A DNA stretch of 64,000 bases from Crocodylus rhombifer (GCA_038503035.1 JAVSML010020804.1:248001-312000), one strand, 5' to 3'; positions 44,046 through 57,152 are shown, counted from the first letter of the stretch. The notes: generated from the letters alone by a model not told the origin. A program made the numbers and translations.

Positions 44046-47000
44046 TAAAGGAAAAGAAGTCATGAAAAGTAGCTTACCATGAAAATTCCACCAGTTAAAG
44101 TCTTTTCATCCTTTGGAAACTTTGGCTTTATGAGCCTGGAAAGGGCCAAGTGGTAGGAAAATGCCCCATTGTGACCTTGCATAGGCCCCAAGCAAAGGAT
44201 TCAAGAGGGGGCAAGCAGGCCCTGAGGACTTCCTACTCTCCATTTTTAGAAGGTGCATAGGATGTGGGTAAACAAAGTGAGAAGTGGGAAGAACGCCACT
44301 GTGCATGTAAGCGGAGTATAATAAATTTTTGCTGGCGTTGTCCTGAGCTAGTATTTCAACTATGATTTGTTCTCTAAGGTGCTCCTGGAGCTGTACACAG
44401 ATTTTATGTACTTGTCTACACTTAACAGTTCATTTGGATTACAGGAGCATCTACTCTGGCATTCTTCCCAAGAAGGATTCAGTTTATGGGGCACTCATAT
44501 TACTCTGAATGTTACAATAATTATAATAGTAGATACTAAGAATGAAAAGAGTATTGCCACAACGTAGCAGACGATTCTTTCCTTTAGCTATAACAAAAAG
44601 GACTTACCACTTGCATATAGTTCAGACATTGACAATTATTTGACTAATAAGGCAGGGCCTTGCTAACAACCTTTATGTCAACTTATTTAAGGTGGGTCAC
44701 TGTAAATAGTCTCACTTCATGTTTTTGCAAAGTCCCATAATCCTTCTCTCAGAGGCGATGTATTTAAAACCATCATCTATTTATACACTCTAACTGAATA
44801 CGAAGTGTCATTTTATATTTTTTGTGACAAAATCTCAACAGAAATGGAATAGAAAGATTCTCATAATCTGGGAGTTCAGTGATGGTTTTGGGGTAAAATG
44901 CTTTGCTTGTACTGCTTTACTGCTAATGGACTATAAACGAAAGAGCCATGTGCTGGCCTTTTGCAAGTCATTCACTCCTTTACACACAAAGAGGAGGGCT
45001 CAATTAACTCCTATATGTTATTTTGATTTTACACTAATGCACCAGCAATGCCACTGAAATAAGTTTACAATAAGAATTACAATGACATAAAACAGGAGTA
45101 ACGCAGTAGTGATTCAGACCCCGTGCTAACAACCTATTTTTAAGTCATGTTCCAACTGTGTAACTTGGCAAAAGATAAAACATCCACTCTACTTATTTTG
45201 GTGCTGTAAGGGGTTTGTGTTGAGAACCGTGACTAAATAATAATTAGCAGACTTTAATTAATCAATCAATAGTATTTTATGAAAATAAGAAGCCGGAATT
45301 CTGGACTAAGAATTAAAGTGTTTTCTTTTTGTTTTCTTTTATTTTGGGTTTGTTTTTTTAAAGAAATAATGATGCACAATCTAGAAATGTGAAACTAAAT
45401 CCAGGCTGGTCCTTGATTACCCATTCCTTTCTGAGGCTTTTACAATGTTAAATTTGTACAAACAGATTAAGCATGTTTTTAAGCTGCTCCTAAATAGCCT
45501 GGGAACTAAGAATTAAGTGCAGATTCTGCCCATCCCCTCAGAAACCAGCACACCCTTCTCCAAGCCCAACACCTGCTGTTAAAAATACATCACACAATGG
45601 CCTTCATCTTATATGCTAGCAGATGTGAAGATGCCCAGAGGTCTCTCAGATGTTTGTGTTCCTGGGTCACGTGAGGGCACCAGGAAGGGGAGGGAAAATT
45701 ATTCTGGAATTCCAAAGGTCACTGCTGGACAAAAATAGTGAAAATTGCACACATGTTGAGAAAAACAAAAGGCTCAGAAGTCTAGCAATCAGTCTGAGAT
45801 GATTTACTAAGGCTAATGTTTCATCTCTGCATTAAAAATAAAGGAAAGGAGAATACAGCCTGAATAAAAAAAATGCCAACAAGAGAAAGAAATTATTATT
45901 ATGGTCTCTAGCCTTAAGCCAAGAAAACTAACAAGTTAAGATTAAAAAAAAAGGAAAAATACACCTTTATTGAAAGCCTGCCTCATGAATTCTTAAATAG
46001 CCTTTTCTGAATTTCAGCTTCCTACATTCCCTCACAGATTACAATTCATTACTTCTCTTGCATTTTGTAAAATGGTATATTCAGTGCATGCACGCACACA
46101 TGCATGTGTATGCACACAAGCGTGCAAGCCTGCCTGTGCACATAGGTAAGCAAAACTGATGCCCATGTATTTGTTTCATCCATATTCCATGAATATACCT
46201 GTGGCCACACAAGAGACTTCTTACTTGCATACTCACCCATGCAATCCCAGGGACTTTCATAGACTGATTCACTAGTGTTAGTAAAGGCTCCCTCATCTAG
46301 CCCCTGACATGTTGCATTTCTTTTGCACTACTGATATTACTGGATGTCACTATCCTCACTCATGCTGAAGTGCCTTACTCCATGAGTGCATGCTGAGTGA
46401 GTGAGGTACTCTTTGCACTATGGGAATCTGAGTAACGTAATGCAAAGCACAAAAGCAACATTAACCTCCCCAAGGCTTCTCAAAGTAATCGGTCGAACTG
46501 CAGTGACACAGTGAAATACATCATAATCACACCAATTATGCAATGACTATTTTGTAAAAACAAGCCTCTGGGATTTCTTGTTAAGTAATCAAAGAAATGC
46601 CCGATGGGAAAACAACAAGCATTTTCCATTAATAATGAACTAGTGTCCAATGAAGAAAAAAAAGAAAAAATGGGCCATAATATCCTTTACAGCTTCTGCC
46701 TGTGCTTGAAACACTGTTCTCTGAGTATTATTTAGGATTTGTAGGGGGAGAAACTTCAAACCCAGCATTTTAATTTGTGACACTCCCGCAATCCTGTTCT
46801 GTTAGCCAGGGTGCTGCCAGAGCTAATTTACATCTGATTTGGGAGTGGGATGAAAACTGACTGGAATGTACTCATGCCTGTCACCGGTAAAGAAGTTTAG
46901 CTAATGAATTATCCTCTGTGATTTCACACCCCATGGAAGTCTTCTGTGTGTCTCACATTGCCAGTATAAGCCTCATTAGCTCACATTCCCCAGCTGATTA

Positions 47001-47744
47001 TGGGTAAATCCCATACTGGAATATGATGTGTACATGTACATATCCCTACAGTCACCTTTTTCTCTAGCAGGGCCACATTTTCAGTGCAAAATGGATCTGT
47101 TAAACACAGAAATGCCACACAATTTTTCTTCCATCTACAAATCAGATAATGACACTATGCAGTTGAATGCCCAAAGCAGGTTTGTGTACATGTGCATATG
47201 TCTTTTGTAGGTGTGCATGTTCTGAGCTTCATTTACTTGTCCAAAGCCTCACAAAACTGAATGGTGATAAAATCTGACTTAAAATAGCATGGACAAGCAG
47301 TCGTTAAAAAAGGTACCCAATCTCCACCTTAATATTTTGCAGGAGTGCTCAGCACCTGACTAAAAATTTGTAAGCAGGACTTTAGAAAGTGCCTGAGGGA
47401 TGGGCTAGAGAGAGGCTGAAGTCCCAGTAGGGGTCCAGCAGAAAAGCTTTGGCTGGGAACTTGAGTGAGGCACTAGCCCTGAAGGTAAACCCCCTGATAC
47501 AATCGATAAGCATTTGAAAAGGAAAAAATAATCAGTGACCCTCTTCACCTCTCTCCCTCTTGTTTTCAGTTTGTCCCTAATTTTCCTAGATGAAAAGGCA
47601 TTTCCCAGACAAAAAAGGAGGCCTGGTAATTTGGTTTCTCTCCAGCTCTTCCTGACATCAGTGCTGGTTCTGGCTGAGGCAGTAGAGCCTGCTGGAGTCA
47701 CCAGATTCTTCTGAATGATTTGTACAGAAGTAGCTTCTAGGATT
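44046..47744. other. AT-rich DNA, no gene seen; possible conserved non-coding segment
   Basis: No coding similarity in 3.7 kb. 45000-45120 contains faint traces of the palindromic GTAA repeat. 46690-47010 has a mixed composition with several TAATTA/CTAATG homeodomain-type core sites and no repeat signature. It could be an old regulatory element, but that is a guess. Confidence 0.35.
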
Positions 47745-47905
47745 CACAGTCGTCGAATGGGACCCTGTTGTGTTAGATGCTGTTCAGGTACCAAAGAGAT
47801 CCACTTACACCTGCAGTGTGAGAGAAGAGACAACAGATGGGGTGGGAAGGGAAGGGAGGGGGTAGGGAAGTGGGTGCAAGGAAACAAGGAGCATTTACTG
47901 GTCAC
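47745..47905 (+). repeat. Possible old SINE/LINE 3' remnant
   Basis: 'GGGACCCTGTTGTGTTAGATGCTG' followed by 'GATGGGGTGGGAAGGG' resembles a common amniote dispersed repeat that continues into a MIR/L2-type 3' part. Weak. Confidence 0.3.
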
Positions 47906-49009
47906 TGTGATTGGCAGTGACCAACAGTCAAGCAAGAGTCATCGTTTCTGACAAATAGCCAGAACTGTTTCATCTCTCTGACTTCTTCCTACAGCACCTT
48001 TCTCATACAAGTCTCACTTGCTTCTGGATTTCTCCTTTTCTGTCTTTTAGTGCAGTAGGGTTTACCACACAAACCAAACAAGCAGCAAATATATGGGGGC
48101 AACAAAGCGTTTACATATGAAACTGTGTACTGTTACTCCCCATCCTCAAATTCTTGGCCAGCATACCAAAGGCCTAGCACGTGGGTCTGAGGGTTTCATT
48201 ATTATCTAAATATGCATCTAATTTATTTATCAAAGCATTGATTAATGTCTCTGTTAAATCTGAGCAATATACAGCATGAAATCCACTTTACTGACCAAAA
48301 GCGTGAATAATCAGGCTTTATGTAGGTGAAAGGTGGGAGGAGTGAATAGGTAAAATCCACCACCCTTCTGCCTGGGGCCAGGGCATAGGATTGCAGTGCA
48401 GCTCCAACCCACTTCCCTCCAAACCTGCTACTCTAGAGTTAGAGCTGGAAAGGTGACAGCAGCCCTCCATACCCTTTCCAGAGTGCATTGACCCTGTGCC
48501 ATGACATGAGCATAAACACACCCTCTGGCCTGTAGCCTTTTTCTCTCCCCAACCATAGGAATGCATTACTGACTTCTGTTTTCTACCCTCACCTCCTCTT
48601 CTTTTGCCTTCCTGCAAAGCAGTGGACCTCGACAACAGCAAGAGGCAAGAGTTTAGCTGCGATGTACAGCTGCTGCCAAGGGTACTAAAAATCTTTCAGG
48701 TGCCTATTAAGAGGAACTGGATCAGGTACGCATAGTCAAACATATCACCAAATTTGAGGACAGGAAGGAATTTTTCCCCAAGCCAGAGGCATAAAACATG
48801 GGGTTTTTCCATTCTTCTGTCGTGTAGGGTATGGGTCTTTTTTCTTGGAACGTTTGAGTATGTTTTAACCAAGTTAATTTCCTGTTGCTGCAATGAATTA
48901 ACAGTGTCCTTGTCTCTTTTTCTGTCTGCCTGTAGCACAGTGTCTATTATGACACAGGTTTCTGTTCCTAATTCTCATTGACTTTCGATGGGAGCTTGGT
49001 GCTTAAATG
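47906..49009. other. Unique DNA, no gene seen
   Basis: No coding similarity or terminal repeats recognised. Confidence 0.45.
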
Positions 49010-49017
49010 CCTTAGAT

Positions 49018-49329
49018 CAAGGGTGTCAAACATATATGGGCTGCATCAAGACCACAGAGCTGCTCTATCAGCTTACCAGGCTTTTGGCAGGCTCTGGGAG
49101 TTGTGAGCATGGCTAGGGTAGGGGTGAAGCCTGCTGCAAAATCTGGGGCTCTAGGGCCCTGGTGGACATGGCCATTGGCTGTAGAAGCATGAACAAGGGT
49201 TGCCCCTACCTTTCATTCTGCAGCTGCCTGGCCCATCACAACTTGCCCCACTGATACTGCTGTGACCACCAGTGCCAGCTACGCTGTGCTCCCTGCAGAT
49301 CCAGCTCTCACAATGAGTTGATACTCCTT
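49018..49329 (+). mobile_element. hAT (Charlie-like) element, 312 bp
   Basis: Left end CAAGGGTGTCAAACAT, right end ATGAGTTGATACTCCTT (its reverse complement AAGGAGTATCAACTCAT aligns with the left end with one inserted base). Flanks CCTTAGAT (49010-49017) and TCTTAGAT (49330-49337) match at seven of eight positions. Non-coding interior. Confidence 0.7.
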
Positions 49330-49726
49330 TCTTAGATGTTTTATAACTTGCAAAGCTTGGAAATGCCTACAAAGTCATTACTCTATTTCATACCAGCATG
49401 AGATTTTTTTCTACCATTTTATTTGCTAGTGCTTTGTCTAATTTAACTTCAAGTGTTCCAGATGAAATGGCTTCTTACCCTTCTCTTGAGAGAAAATTCC
49501 AGTTTCATCTATTTCTCACTCAGGATACTTTTAATGATCTTATTCAAACTAAATTTTCTTTTTTCTGACTTATATTTAATTATGTCCCTTATAATTAACT
49601 CTCAACCTTGGTATGTGCAAGATTCAGGTTGTTGTACTTTATTATACTGTTTCCCTTAATTCAGGTACATGTATTTAGTTCTTGTTTTTAAGTCCCTTTA
49701 TTGTTTTGCATATTCATTTTTATAAA

Positions 49727-51167
49727 TGTAATGAGCTTGGTGGGCTCTGCCCAGGTCTCCCGGCTTAGGAAACTTCGAATGCGATTCGTGGGGCAAAACC
49801 CACCAATCAGAAACAGGCAGGAGAGGAGCCAGGAGGACAGTCTGCTCCGCCTGAACTCCAAACCGGGTGGGATAGAAGTGGACCTAATTGTGAACTGCAG
49901 TTTCAGCCCCCGATGGATTCATTTTTAATCTGGAGGCATAGCCCCAGAAGGGGATATAAGCAGCTGCATGCCGAGCACACAGCTCAGTCGACGAGGGATG
50001 AAGAAGAAGGAAGAGGTCCCAGGGCCAAGAAGAACTGAGAGAGCTGCCCAGCAGGCATATCTGGCTGCCCAGATGAGCCCGAAAGATTCCTCCGCTGGAT
50101 GGAAGTGGTGAGTGGTGCATGCGTCTCTGTATGAAGGGTCCCTGAGGGACTGGGACCCTAGGATCCACAGTGAGGTGGCTCAGGTCTCCAACCCAGCACA
50201 AGGCCAGGCTGCAGTGCAGGCATCACTGCACAGAGGGTCCATGAGTGACTGGGACCCTGGGAGCTGCAGTGAGGTGGCTCAGATCTCCAACCCTGGCCAT
50301 GAGGCCAGGCATGGGAGCCAACGCTACCGCAGGGTGAGTTGTTGCAGGGCATAAGGACCTGGAGAAGCGGGGGGCTGGGTGGTCTGGGACCTACTCCCTG
50401 TGGTGGGTCCACAAGGCCCCTGGGAGTGGAGCGAATCCCAAGCACAGGGAGCAGTATTCGGAGTGGCACAGCCCTGGGTATGCATGAGATGGCCCAGACC
50501 CACAACTCCCTCTGAGAAGGATTGAGTCATTGGGACTCATGAGCAAGTCATGCCACTCCCCTGAGGCCTGGGACTGAGCTTCCCCTGGAGAAAAATTAGC
50601 CAGGCTAGGGCAGCTTATGGAGACCCCCCTACCTGGCTGTTTGGGACATGTGAGCCAGTGGGGCAATGGGTCTCACACCAGGGAGTGACACTCAGTGGAG
50701 AGGTAGCTTCATTAGAGAGCCAGGAGGAAGGAACCCTCTAAAGGAGGGGGACCCCAAGAGAACTCTTGCACCTCATATTTTGGAGTGTTTATCAATTATT
50801 TGAGATGCATCGCATATCTTTGGAGTGTTTATTAACTATTAACTGTAAACCTTGTATTTTAGAATATCATTTATTGTCGTTCTTACCTGCTTATATTGGG
50901 TTGGACCATTATCTTACCTGATTGTATATGAGTATGTATATAGTTATAGTTATATATATTTGTAACCTGTAAATACTCAGCTTAGTTCATATATATTAAA
51001 TTTGTACCTGGTTAAGACATTGTTTTCTGTTCCTCCTCTATTGAGACATGAAAGGTGGGAGGGAACTGCGAGTAGACTGCGGTTTCCACCCCCAGCATGG
51101 GTGCCCTGCTGGCTTTCCCATTCTATTGGTGAGAGGGGAGCACTCTCTTGGGGACACCTAGTTTACA
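49727..51167 (+). mobile_element. Putative solo LTR, 1441 bp
   Basis: Begins TGTAATGAGC and ends GTTTACA, so the termini TGTAA/TTACA are inverted repeats with TG...CA. It is flanked by TAAA on both sides (49723-49726 and 51168-51171). A TATA box (GGATATAAGCAG, 49965-49970) lies 239 bp from the 5' end. Downstream are a CpG-containing leader, a roughly 100-bp sequence repeated in tandem (50121-50318) and an AT-rich stretch (50930-51000). No retroelement genes are adjacent, which fits a solo LTR left by recombination. The family is not recognised, and a 4-bp duplication alone is weak support. Confidence 0.55.
50121..50318 (+). repeat. Tandem duplication of about 99 bp inside the putative LTR
   Basis: Two diverged copies share AGGGTCC, GACTGGGACCCT, CAGTGAGGTGGCTCAG and TCTCCAACCC, with a period of about 99 bp. 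A third, more diverged copy may follow up to about 50430. Confidence 0.75.
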
Positions 51168-51500
51168 TAAATTAGCTCACTCTCAAGAGGCAGGGGAAAT
51201 CACTCTATGCATAGTCACATTGTCTCATGGTTTGTATTTCCTTACAAGTCAAGTAGAGGTGTGGTTGCAGAACAGTTAAGGCAGCTTGACACAGCTACAA
51301 AGCCATGTGTGAGTCCCTCTGTAAATGGGAACTGGCCATCCAGACTGGGGAGTCCAATGAAGCTTGGCATGATGCTGGACACAGTATTCCCTTGTGTGTC
51401 ATTGATTATCAAAACTGGCATACTTGAAACACTCTTGTGCTATGTGCTTTTTCTCATTTCTAGTGTCAACAGGTAATCTCAAAGGGGCCTTGTAAGAAAC

Positions 51501-51838
51501 CATGGGCAACTGGTGCCTCTTGAGGGGGAGCACATGCCCCCCCGACACCAGTCAGCAACCGTGGGGGCGGGGTTCCCCTGCAGCCGATCTCACTGACTGG
51601 GGTTGGGGGGGGGGGTCCCCCAGTGGCTGATCTCACTCACCAAAAAGTGGCCGCACCACTTCCAGAAGTCCCGCGGCCACTTCCAGAAGTGGTGCGGCCA
51701 CTTTTGCTGGCAGCCCCAGTCCCTGGTTGGCTCTTGCAGGGGGTGGGCACTGGCACTCCCACCTAAACAGGGATCACGGTCTAACAGGGCTCTCAGGGGG
51801 TGCATGTGCACCCCCGTGCACCTCCTATGCGTTTCCAG
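51501..51838. mobile_element. Palindromic DNA transposon (MITE), 338 bp, flanked by a 10-bp direct repeat
   Basis: Flanked by identical TGTAAGAAAC (51491-51500 and 51839-51848), of which 8 bp is probably the target-site duplication (hAT length). Subterminal GGGGGAGCACATGCCCCC (left) and GGGGGTGCATGTGCACCCCC (right) are palindromes. At the centre is a perfect 20-bp inverted repeat, AAAAGTGGCCGCACCACTTC (51643-51662) against 51686-51705, around a GC-rich spacer. No coding capacity. Confidence 0.8.
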
Positions 51839-51848
51839 TGTAAGAAAC

Positions 51849-54243
51849 TGCTACTTGTTTTGGTTTGTTGTGTCCAAGATGTGTAGGTATAATTTTAGAT
51901 CTTGCTGTACTGTGGGGATTCAGTAGGAATCTTTCCTTCTTTCCCTTGCACAATATTCCTTATTTCATATTGTATTTTAAAATGTTTGCTGGTCATATGT
52001 AGCTGGTTTCTGCAAAGAGCTATGTATTTCTGTGAGGTGCTGAGTGTGAACAACTGTGCTGACTTTTACAGGAAGAGTCTTAGCACTTCCAGGATTAAGA
52101 CTATAGACAGAAAGGATGATTTTGTGGTAGGACAAAAATTCTGCTCAGAAGTAAAGTAGAAATACTTATTCCATAGACATTCCCTCCTACCCCTTTACCA
52201 AATAATTCTTATAAAAATGTTCCCTCATCAAAACCAAATAAACCCTTGTGAATAGTCTACCAGTAGTAACTACCAAACTGGGAATAATTGGAAAAATCAT
52301 CTTTGAGTCTCAGTTACAGCATGATAGAAAAGGACTGTGTGGTTTTAAAGCATAAAAACCACAGCAGAAAAAGAAAGGTAATTTCACCAAACAGAGGAGA
52401 TATGGAACATTTTATTGAATGTATTACATTATATATAGATTAGCTACAACATGTTGAGATAGCTTGGCAGGAAATGAAAATGAGTGCCATATGTATGGAA
52501 GCTTCACATCACCATTCAGTTTACCCTACTACTATGTATACTGGTCCAGAATCTTTTCAATGGAACTATGGAGGATCTCAAAGGAAATCAGAGGAATTTA
52601 TTCAGGATTTAAACTGATGTTACCAAAAGCACAATTTGATCTACAATCTATATTCCATGACATTTCCCTAGAATTATCTGGTGACTCATGCCAGCAGACC
52701 TCTTTCTCCTGTCCACCTTTTTTCACCTATAGCTGCCATGGCACAGAACACCTACCTCTCTGCCCCATGCCCAGCTCTGTGGCCTACCTGCCCCACAAAC
52801 CAATACACAGTCTTATAACCTACCTCCCTCATAACCTACTTGCTAATGATGCAACAGACACATTACCTCCTGAATAAAGCAGCATTATGCTCAGACCTAG
52901 CAGGAGTACCATTCAGGTAGGGATGAAGAGGGAGGAGGGGAGGATAACTTGTTGATTCCCCACCTCATATAACCTACCTTTTGACATTTCCATGGCCTAC
53001 TGATTGTGAACCAAAGGGTTAGATTATAAACTATGTGTATCGGGGTATTTTTTTTACTATGTGTAGGCAGAATGCAGTGTCATGGGTCCCCAGTCTTATT
53101 TGGAACATCTGTGCTGTAGTATAAAATTTAAAAAAAGGAATTTTATATGATTACATGACATGTCTGCTCAATATATGAAGCATCTAAGGTAAGATGGCTG
53201 CAAATGTTTTAATTTTTAAATTTCCAAATTTGTGTGCTTACATTCTTGACCTTACTATTGTATTCACGTAGGAAGAAGAGAAAGGATTTCGTTGGATTTC
53301 ATTGCCTTTCTGTGTTTTTTGTAAGAAAAGAAGAGAAAAAGTCCTAGAGGATAAGAAAATGTAAATGTATGATCAAGATACTCTTAAGTATACCCAGGTG
53401 TTTTGCCATCTCAATGCAGAGAGGTCATATAGAAATAGAATGTCTAATCATTGAAATAAACACAGCTGTGCGTACTTACATTTTCCATTCTTATTTTTCT
53501 AGGGGGAAAATCACTGTTCAGTAGCTCTTTCCCGGTCACTTCTTTAGTTCTTCACCAAATTATTGTCTAGGGGCATGTGAAAGTAAGCAACTTTTTATTT
53601 TTATTTTTTGGCCAAATTTAGCTTGAAACAATCTCCCGTTCCATTTCAGGTGACTTCATACATGTGAAATGTTACTTCATGTGCCAAATATGTTTTGTAT
53701 CAGATTTTACAAAAGTGCATGAAGACACATTTTTGTGTGCTATGTAATGCCAGCAAAATTTCAAGCAGAAAGGGAAGGAGAAGAGAAGGAATATTAGGGT
53801 TTTTTTTCCAAATGTTAAGAGGAGAGAAGGCCAGCTTTAAATTATGCTGGGGTAAATCTAAGTTACTCCTGATTTGCAATGTTATACAAGCTCAAGAGCA
53901 CCCAGAAAGGATCATATTTGGTTCCACACCTTAGTGCCCAATTACATGCTATAATAAGAAAAGAGGACTGCCAATGTAAACTTGAAAGAGACAATGAGCA
54001 GACTCAGTCAATCAGGAAACCTTATGCAACTTCAGCCATGTGATGAAACTCAATCAACCCATCTAAAAACAGAAAAGTTGCCTTGAATATTTTGTTTGTA
54101 AAACCAAGAGAGGGGAAAGCTTATTCTTGCCAACTCTAGATGCACAAAATTCTGCAGGGAACACTATACTTTTTGGAGTCTCTACAAAGCTGAAAAAGGG
54201 CAACATTTCATTTCATCAACAACATTTTATACAGATACTTTTC
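51849..54243. other. AT-rich unique DNA, no gene seen
   Basis: The frame at 52464-52877 (137 codons) is open but has no recognised domain and ordinary AT-rich composition. Confidence 0.45.
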
Positions 54244-54251
54244 CACACACA

Positions 54252-54296
<45 letters not shown>
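54244..54296. repeat. (CA)n microsatellite
   Basis: CA run of about 26 units with one ACC interruption near 54258. Confidence 0.97.
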
Positions 54297-54300
<4 letters not shown>

Positions 54301-56489
54301 ATTACACAAATCTTATTTTTTCAAACACTATAAAAGCTATCTAGTAGATGGTTAAGACACACTTAAGTTTACATAATCTATTAAGTCATGTATTGCCACA
54401 GTATCACTCTATACCAGGCTAGAACCTTGATGAATGATACAATTCAAATTAATTTTGTATCATGCTTAAGCCATTCTTGGCTAACAGCCAGAAATTTGCT
54501 TTCAACAAACAATTTAAATAAAGATTTAACCTTAATAAATGCTGCAATATGCATGTAAATGCATATGCATAAAACTTCCAACATATTTTTATTCTTAAAA
54601 GAAATTCAGTGCTGCTTCTGGAATTGTTTGTTAGTACCTAACTAGGTCAGCATTTTCAGCACAAGTGCATATTTCCATTGTTTTATTACTTGGCCAAAAA
54701 AAATTCCTCCAGGCAAAACTTGACATAAATGATAATTTTTTACAGTAACAGGAGAGGAAAAATGTCTGCTTAAAAAAAACAGAAATCTGTCCCATACATC
54801 TCAAAAATAACTTATTTGAAATGGAGTTTACATTTATTTATAATGACTTAATACATTTTTGACTTTGAAGACACTTTGAAAAGTTTCCAATCTAGAAAGT
54901 GAAATGCTTATTTGTAGGGGTTGCTCACTGCAGAAAATCCCACTGCATTCATTCTTTCTGATCAACTGCATTGTCCAGAGTGAAAATATCACCTGAAATA
55001 TTTTTGACCTAGAGATGGACAAAGCTTAGGAGACAGCCCTTCAAAAATTTGAAATAGAGAGTACTCAACTACTTTACCAAACTAAATACTAATGGTAGTT
55101 ATGTTTGTTACCTTTTCTCTCTCTGTCATTCTAGGGTTTGGGTGACCTATTAGGGTAGGACGAGTCAAATCCCATTTCCTTTAACGGTGGGGTGAAAGAA
55201 AACATCTCTTGTTATTTGACTCAGACCTAACTATACTATGCCTTCAAGACATTCAGATCTGAGTATTGCAACTTGTTGCATGCAGAAAGTAAGTTACAAA
55301 CCCTGAAAAGGGTTCCATCAGTATGAAATACCAATGGTATATTTCAGCTTAGAAACTGAGACTGTAAAAAAACACCTCACATCTGTGCTCTGCTCTGCAA
55401 TAAAAAAATGGAGTTGTTTTTGAGGACTTGGTCTGGACATCTCCCAAAAGGGGAATATTTTTGTTAAAGAGACTTTCATGGAGTTGGACCTAAACGATAG
55501 GATTCACTTCCCACAAGAGAAAGAAACATTATTAGAGATCATCACTTTAGAATTAAATGCTAGTGTCATTGATGTGATTTCACTTTTCCTCATTAATTCT
55601 GGGCATGCTGAATACCCCTCCCCAAAACATCCCCCCCACTCCCCACCTCCCCAGAAAAAAATACAAAACAAATCAACTACTTCTATTTTCTGGAGAAGAA
55701 GAGAGGAATTCATTGTTCATTCATTACTGTTAATTCTCTTTTAGAAATCTGGTGTTTGGGTACTGTCAGAAAGGGTAAGATTGACTTTAGAAGAAATGCT
55801 TGAAAATAGACACTGTAGACACTAGAGTAAGAAAACATTTGAGAAATAGTTTTTTTAGAAATAGTTTTCTGTGACATTAAATTTTAGACTAAAGGAAACA
55901 AAGCTCAAACAAATCTCCGAGTGAGATCATGGGGTACGCAATTCAATCTTAAACAGCAACTGTCATGAACTGACTCACCAAAATAAGAAACTTTGTTTCC
56001 TCTCAAGATACATTTACAGGGATGCATGCAACACAATTTTTAAAAAATCATGTTAATGAAACAGATTACTGGCAAAACCACATTAAGTTAATTGATCTTT
56101 TTCAAGCTTACTTTTAAATATATAAAATAAATTCAATGGAGCCAGTTGAGTATACAATAAGTATTAGTAAATTGAGAGGAAGAAAGAGACTTTAGCTGCA
56201 AATAGATCAGCTTCAAATATTCAAAATCTAGGCATTCTTGAAGGTGGGGTTTCATTGGGCATATTTTGAGCTAGTGTATTTTGCAAGAGCTTGGACCAGC
56301 TTTGTAATTTAATAGGCATACCCAAAACTGGGGTTGACTATGGAAGTTTGAGTTCAGGTCTCTGTTGATAACTCCTCCCATAAGTTCTTCCATATTGTCA
56401 GAGGCATAGTGAGATAGGCACTACATTTTCAGAAAGATACAGGCTGGGGAGAGTCTTTGAGAAAGCAGAGAAGGAAAAGTCTGTGTCAG
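54297..56489. other. AT-rich unique DNA, no gene seen
   Basis: Contains a short C-rich stretch at 55615-55655. No coding or mobile sequence recognised. Confidence 0.5.
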
Positions 56490-56690
56490 CTGACATCTGA
56501 GAAAAGCTTAAGGGAGTTGGAATGTGCAGTCTAGAGAAAAGGAGATCTGAGGGGAGACATGAGAATTCTCTACAGATACAAAAGGAATACAGGGACCAAT
56601 TATTCTCATTAATCTACAAAGACAGCGAGAAGTAATGGGGCTTAAATTACAGCACTGATACCAAAAGCAAAATGTTGCCAAACATACTCC
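56490..56690 (+). pseudogene. Fragment of the old CR1 lineage, ORF2 C-terminal part
   Basis: Matches, with frame changes, the segment near the end of CR1 ORF2: 'AAAAGGAGATCTGAGGGGAG' (the 'KRRLRGDM' block), 'ATTCTCTACAGATACAAAAG', 'GAGAAGTAATGGGGCTTAAAT' (the 'RSNGLKL' block). Same lineage as 19583-20595. Confidence 0.6.
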
Positions 56691-56714
56691 ATTACAAAGT
56701 TGCAAGGGAGAAAA

Positions 56715-56960
56715 TAGGGAAAGGTGGGAAGGGTGGTCTTATGATTAAGGCATTGGATTAGAAATCAAAGGATGTAAAGTTTGTTTCTAGCTCTGTGACG
56801 TATTTGTTATACAGCCTTGATTAAGTAACTTATGTGTGCCTCAGTTTCCTCACCTGAAAAGTAGAGATGATAATTTCCCCATTATTAGAGTTGTGAAGGT
56901 GACTAAATCAATACTGATGAGACATTTAGACAGCTGAGCACAGGAGAGCCTAAATTAATA
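56715..56960 (+). repeat. MIR-type SINE, fairly complete
   Basis: Head 'GGTCTTATGATTAAGGCATTGG' with 'GGATTAGAAATCAAAGGAT' (tRNA-like A-box region), 'CTAGCTCTGTGAC', then 'TTGATTAAGTAACTTATGTG', 'TGCCTCAGTTTCCTCACCTG', 'GAGATGATAATTTCCCC' and 'GTTGTGAAGGTGACTAAAT'. The order is that of a full MIR element. Confidence 0.65.
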
Positions 56961-56967
56961 AAGGGAC

Positions 56968-57072
56968 TAATTCCAATTTCACATTAGCTTTACACCTATA
57001 TAGATCCATTAACCTGAACAGGGTTACTTCTGATTTACATTAGCATACACAAGAGCAGGATCAGGCCCCAAA
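56968..57072. repeat. Short palindromic dispersed repeat
   Basis: Left half has CATTAGCTTTACACC; the right half has GGTTACTTCTGATTTACATTAG and GAGCAGGATCAGGCCCC. This is the two-armed arrangement of a very common short palindromic repeat of sauropsids. I do not recall its database name with certainty. Confidence 0.5.
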
Positions 57073-57152
57073 AGTCAAACAATTCCTTGTGTTTTTTAAT
57101 GTGTTTACAGCCTATTCATGAGTCATGAATATAAAGATGCCAATGGTCTGCC

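Noticed and set aside
54127..54333. 68-codon frame with a His-Thr repeat
   Set aside because: Translation of the (CA)n microsatellite.
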